DNA from: DAOVDI01 sp965373045
GTDB lineage: Bacteria > Acidobacteriota > Aminicenantia > Aminicenantales > Aminicenantaceae
Direction: 5' to 3'
DNA: 7,556 nucleotides
NCBI GenBank assembly: GCA_965373045.1
Contig: CBDVEQ010000132.1
Span: forward strand, 1 to 7,556
Shown here: piece by piece, positions 6,142 to 7,556 of the stretch
Numbering within the stretch: the first letter of the stretch is position 1
How the letters are laid out: every line of letters begins with the position of its first letter
Translations under genes and position numbers: made by a program
Notes under the pieces: model-generated
Seen by the model: the letters and a program-made list of their open reading frames with translations, nothing else
Database searches by the model: none
Told to the model about the DNA's origin: nothing

Positions 6142-7333
6142 AAAAAGTTCTTTTGGCCCTGGTTTTCTTGTGACAGCCGCCTTTATCGGGCCTGGGACTG
6201 TGACTTCATGTACAATAGCCGGGGCAAAATTCGGTTATGCTTTGATCTATGCTTTAGTTTTTGCAGTGATCATGACTGTTATCCTTCAGGAAATGACAGT
6301 GCGTTTGAGCCTTGCATCCGGACGAGATCTTGGCCAGGCCCTTCGTGAATTCCCCAAGTCCTTTTTAACCAGGGTTATTTTTGTTGTCATAACATTAACG
6401 GCTATAACACTTGGATGTGCTGCCTATGAGGCCGGCAATATTATCGGAGGTTCGCTCGGACTGGAGGCGGTCACATCTGTATCTCAAAAATATTGGGTTG
6501 GTCTGATCTCGCTTATTGCATTTCTGCTTCTTGGAAGGCAAAAATATAAATATGTTGAAAAATTCCTGATCCTGCTCGTGATGCTTATGAGCTTTTCGTT
6601 TTTAACGACATTTTTACTTATCAAACCTGATATCAGTTCGATTATAAAAGGATTGGTTCCGACAATTCCCTCCGGATCTCTTTTTCTTACCCTGGCTTTG
6701 ATCGGAACCACGGTAGTACCGTATAACCTCTTTCTTCACTCATCCGCAGTCAAGGAAAAATGGCAGAACCGTTGGGATCTCAAATCGGCTCGAAAAGATC
6801 TGCTAGTATCTATCGGCCTTGGTGGGTTTATCTCTATTGCTATTATCGTCACATCTGCAGCCGCTTTTTTTGAACATCATATCGTCATTAGCAACGGAAT
6901 ACAGATGGCTCAACAGTTGAAGCCTTTATTCGGCAATTTGACTAATGTTCTTTTTGGCCTTGGTTTTTTTGCAGCAGGACTTAGTTCGGCCCTGACCGCT
7001 CCCTATGCCGCTGCTTTTGCATCCGCAGGTATCTTAGGGTGGAAAGGAGGACAAACCTCTAAAGGATTCAAATGCGTATGGGCCAGCGTGATCCTTGTGG
7101 GCTTTATTGTTTCCCTTTTTAATATCAAACCTCTGGCTGTCATTATTTTTGCACAGGTGGCAAATGGTTTGATCCTGCCTGTTGCTTCTGTTTTTCTTCT
7201 GATCGTTTTGAACAACCGCAAAAAAATGGGTGATCTGGCTAATTCGTGGAAACAGAATATCCTTGGCGGGATCATCATAGTAATTGTGTCGTTTCTAGGA
7301 ATTTGGAATATACTAAAACTGTTTTTATCCTGA
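6128..7333 (+). CDS. Nramp-related (LeuT-fold) membrane transporter lacking the canonical metal-binding motifs
   Basis: Inner-membrane protein of 401 residues with about 11 hydrophobic helices (roughly 12-32, 36-56, 83-110, 122-138, 144-165, 183-205, 226-248, 271-296, 318-333, 336-360, 377-399). The fold is that of Nramp/MntH divalent metal transporters: GPGFLVTAAFIGPG in helix 1, LQEMTVRL after helix 2, VPYNLFLHS in helix 6 and AQVANGLILPV in helix 10. Key residues differ. The helix 1 DPGN is GPGT (21-24), so the metal-binding Asp and Asn are Gly21 and Thr24. The helix 6 MPHN is VPYN (197-200), so the metal-binding Met is Val197 and the His is Tyr199. In helix 3 the acidic pair appears as Glu101 and Asn104. 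Only the helix 10 Gln (Gln343) looks retained. Manganese or iron import by the standard mechanism is therefore unlikely. It belongs to a divergent Nramp branch whose substrate I do not know. Its overlap with hyuB suggests it serves the HyuAB pathway, either by moving the substrate or by supplying an ion such as magnesium. The mntH symbol would mislead and is not assigned. Confidence 0.85.
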   Translation: MAGNRKSSFGPGFLVTAAFIGPGTVTSCTIAGAKFGYALIYALVFAVIMTVILQEMTVRLSLASGRDLGQALREFPKSFLTRVIFVVITLTAITLGCAAYEAGNIIGGSLGLEAVTSVSQKYWVGLISLIAFLLLGRQKYKYVEKFLILLVMLMSFSFLTTFLLIKPDISSIIKGLVPTIPSGSLFLTLALIGTTVVPYNLFLHSSAVKEKWQNRWDLKSARKDLLVSIGLGGFISIAIIVTSAAAFFEHHIVISNGIQMAQQLKPLFGNLTNVLFGLGFFAAGLSSALTAPYAAAFASAGILGWKGGQTSKGFKCVWASVILVGFIVSLFNIKPLAVIIFAQVANGLILPVASVFLLIVLNNRKKMGDLANSWKQNILGGIIIVIVSFLGIWNILKLFLS

Positions 7334-7556
7334 ATTATTTATAAAAATTTGCGATACGTTGAAAAAAAGGGTTCGAGGGTTCAAGGATTCAAGCGAAAAG
7401 AAAAGATATAAAAGTTTGTTGAGTTTATTGGGTTCTTTTCATCCAAATTCGCTATCAATATTTTTTATAAGTAATTCATGGACCCTGGATTATTCACGAG
7501 TCGAGATTGCCGTAGCTGCGAGGAGTGGTTTGTGAAGCTGTATTCATATACTGCGA
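7334..7556 (+). other. AT-rich region with no convincing gene
   Basis: The 223 bases after the transporter stop contain no gene I can support. A frame from ATG 7478 is open to the right edge (26 codons, beginning MDPGLF), but it has no ribosome binding site and resembles nothing known. On the minus strand, short frames enter from the right edge and stop near 7494 and further left, so a convergent gene ending here cannot be excluded. No GC-rich hairpin plus T-run is present. The best inverted repeat is GAAAAGAA (7395-7402) with TTCTTTTC (7433-7440), an all-but-AT stem with a 30-base loop and a weak terminator candidate at best. Confidence 0.6.
7370..7393 (+). repeat. Three tandem copies of a degenerate octamer
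   Basis: GGTTCGAG, GGTTCAAG and GATTCAAG follow one another without spacing. Each copy differs from the next by one base. The array lies 37 bases after the transporter stop. Short TTCAAG-type tandem arrays of this kind occur in intergenic regions of some Desulfobacterota genomes as far as I recall, but that is from memory. No function is apparent. Confidence 0.7.

Noticed and set aside
7395..7440. Rho-independent terminator from the GAAAAGAA/TTCTTTTC inverted repeat
   Set aside because: An 8-base A-T-rich stem with a 30-base loop and no adjoining T-run is unlikely to terminate transcription.
7478..7556. A start of a further gene (ATG 7478, open to the right edge)
   Set aside because: Only 26 codons, no ribosome binding site, no recognisable similarity, and it overlaps a possible dispersed-repeat remnant.

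Overview
The window reads almost entirely on the + strand as five closely packed genes, followed by about 220 bases with no convincing gene. It looks like a Gram-negative bacterial chromosome of moderate GC, estimated by eye in the mid-40s percent. The evidence is a bifunctional class A penicillin-binding protein of the PBP1C type, strong AAGGAG ribosome binding sites and ATGA gene junctions. Desulfobacterota or a similar lineage is a guess. It rests on overall feel and on the short degenerate tandem repeats after the last gene, not on a marker gene.

Layout: positions 1-2127 hold a PBP1C-type peptidoglycan synthase whose N-terminus lies off the left edge. Eleven bases later comes a RidA-family enamine/imine deaminase gene (2139-2603) with two well-formed in-frame starts. 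The first adds a signal-like N-terminus; the second (2226) gives a normal-length cytosolic RidA. Next come hyuA (2600-4585) and hyuB (4582-6141), the two subunits of an ATP-dependent hydantoinase/5-oxoprolinase-type enzyme. The last gene is an Nramp-related membrane transporter (6128-7333). The ridA/hyuA and hyuA/hyuB junctions are 4-base ATGA overlaps, and hyuB overlaps the transporter by 14 bases. These four genes therefore look translationally coupled and are probably one functional unit. pbpC may share the transcript, but a functional link to it is not obvious.

How they may work together (inference): HyuAB would use ATP to open a cyclic amide (lactam, hydantoin or oxoproline-like), or carboxylate a ketone-like substrate. 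RidA would clear a reactive enamine/imine by-product. The transporter would bring in the substrate or a needed ion. The transporter lacks the metal-binding residues of true Nramp proteins: DPGN in the first membrane helix reads GPGT, and MPHN in the sixth reads VPYN. It is therefore unlikely to be an ordinary Mn/Fe importer and may carry something else. The substrate of the system cannot be read from sequence.

The tail (7334-7556) contains three tandem copies of a degenerate octamer and a possible remnant of a dispersed palindromic repeat. I found no strong rho-independent terminator there. I see no RNA genes, insertion sequences or CRISPR arrays in the window.
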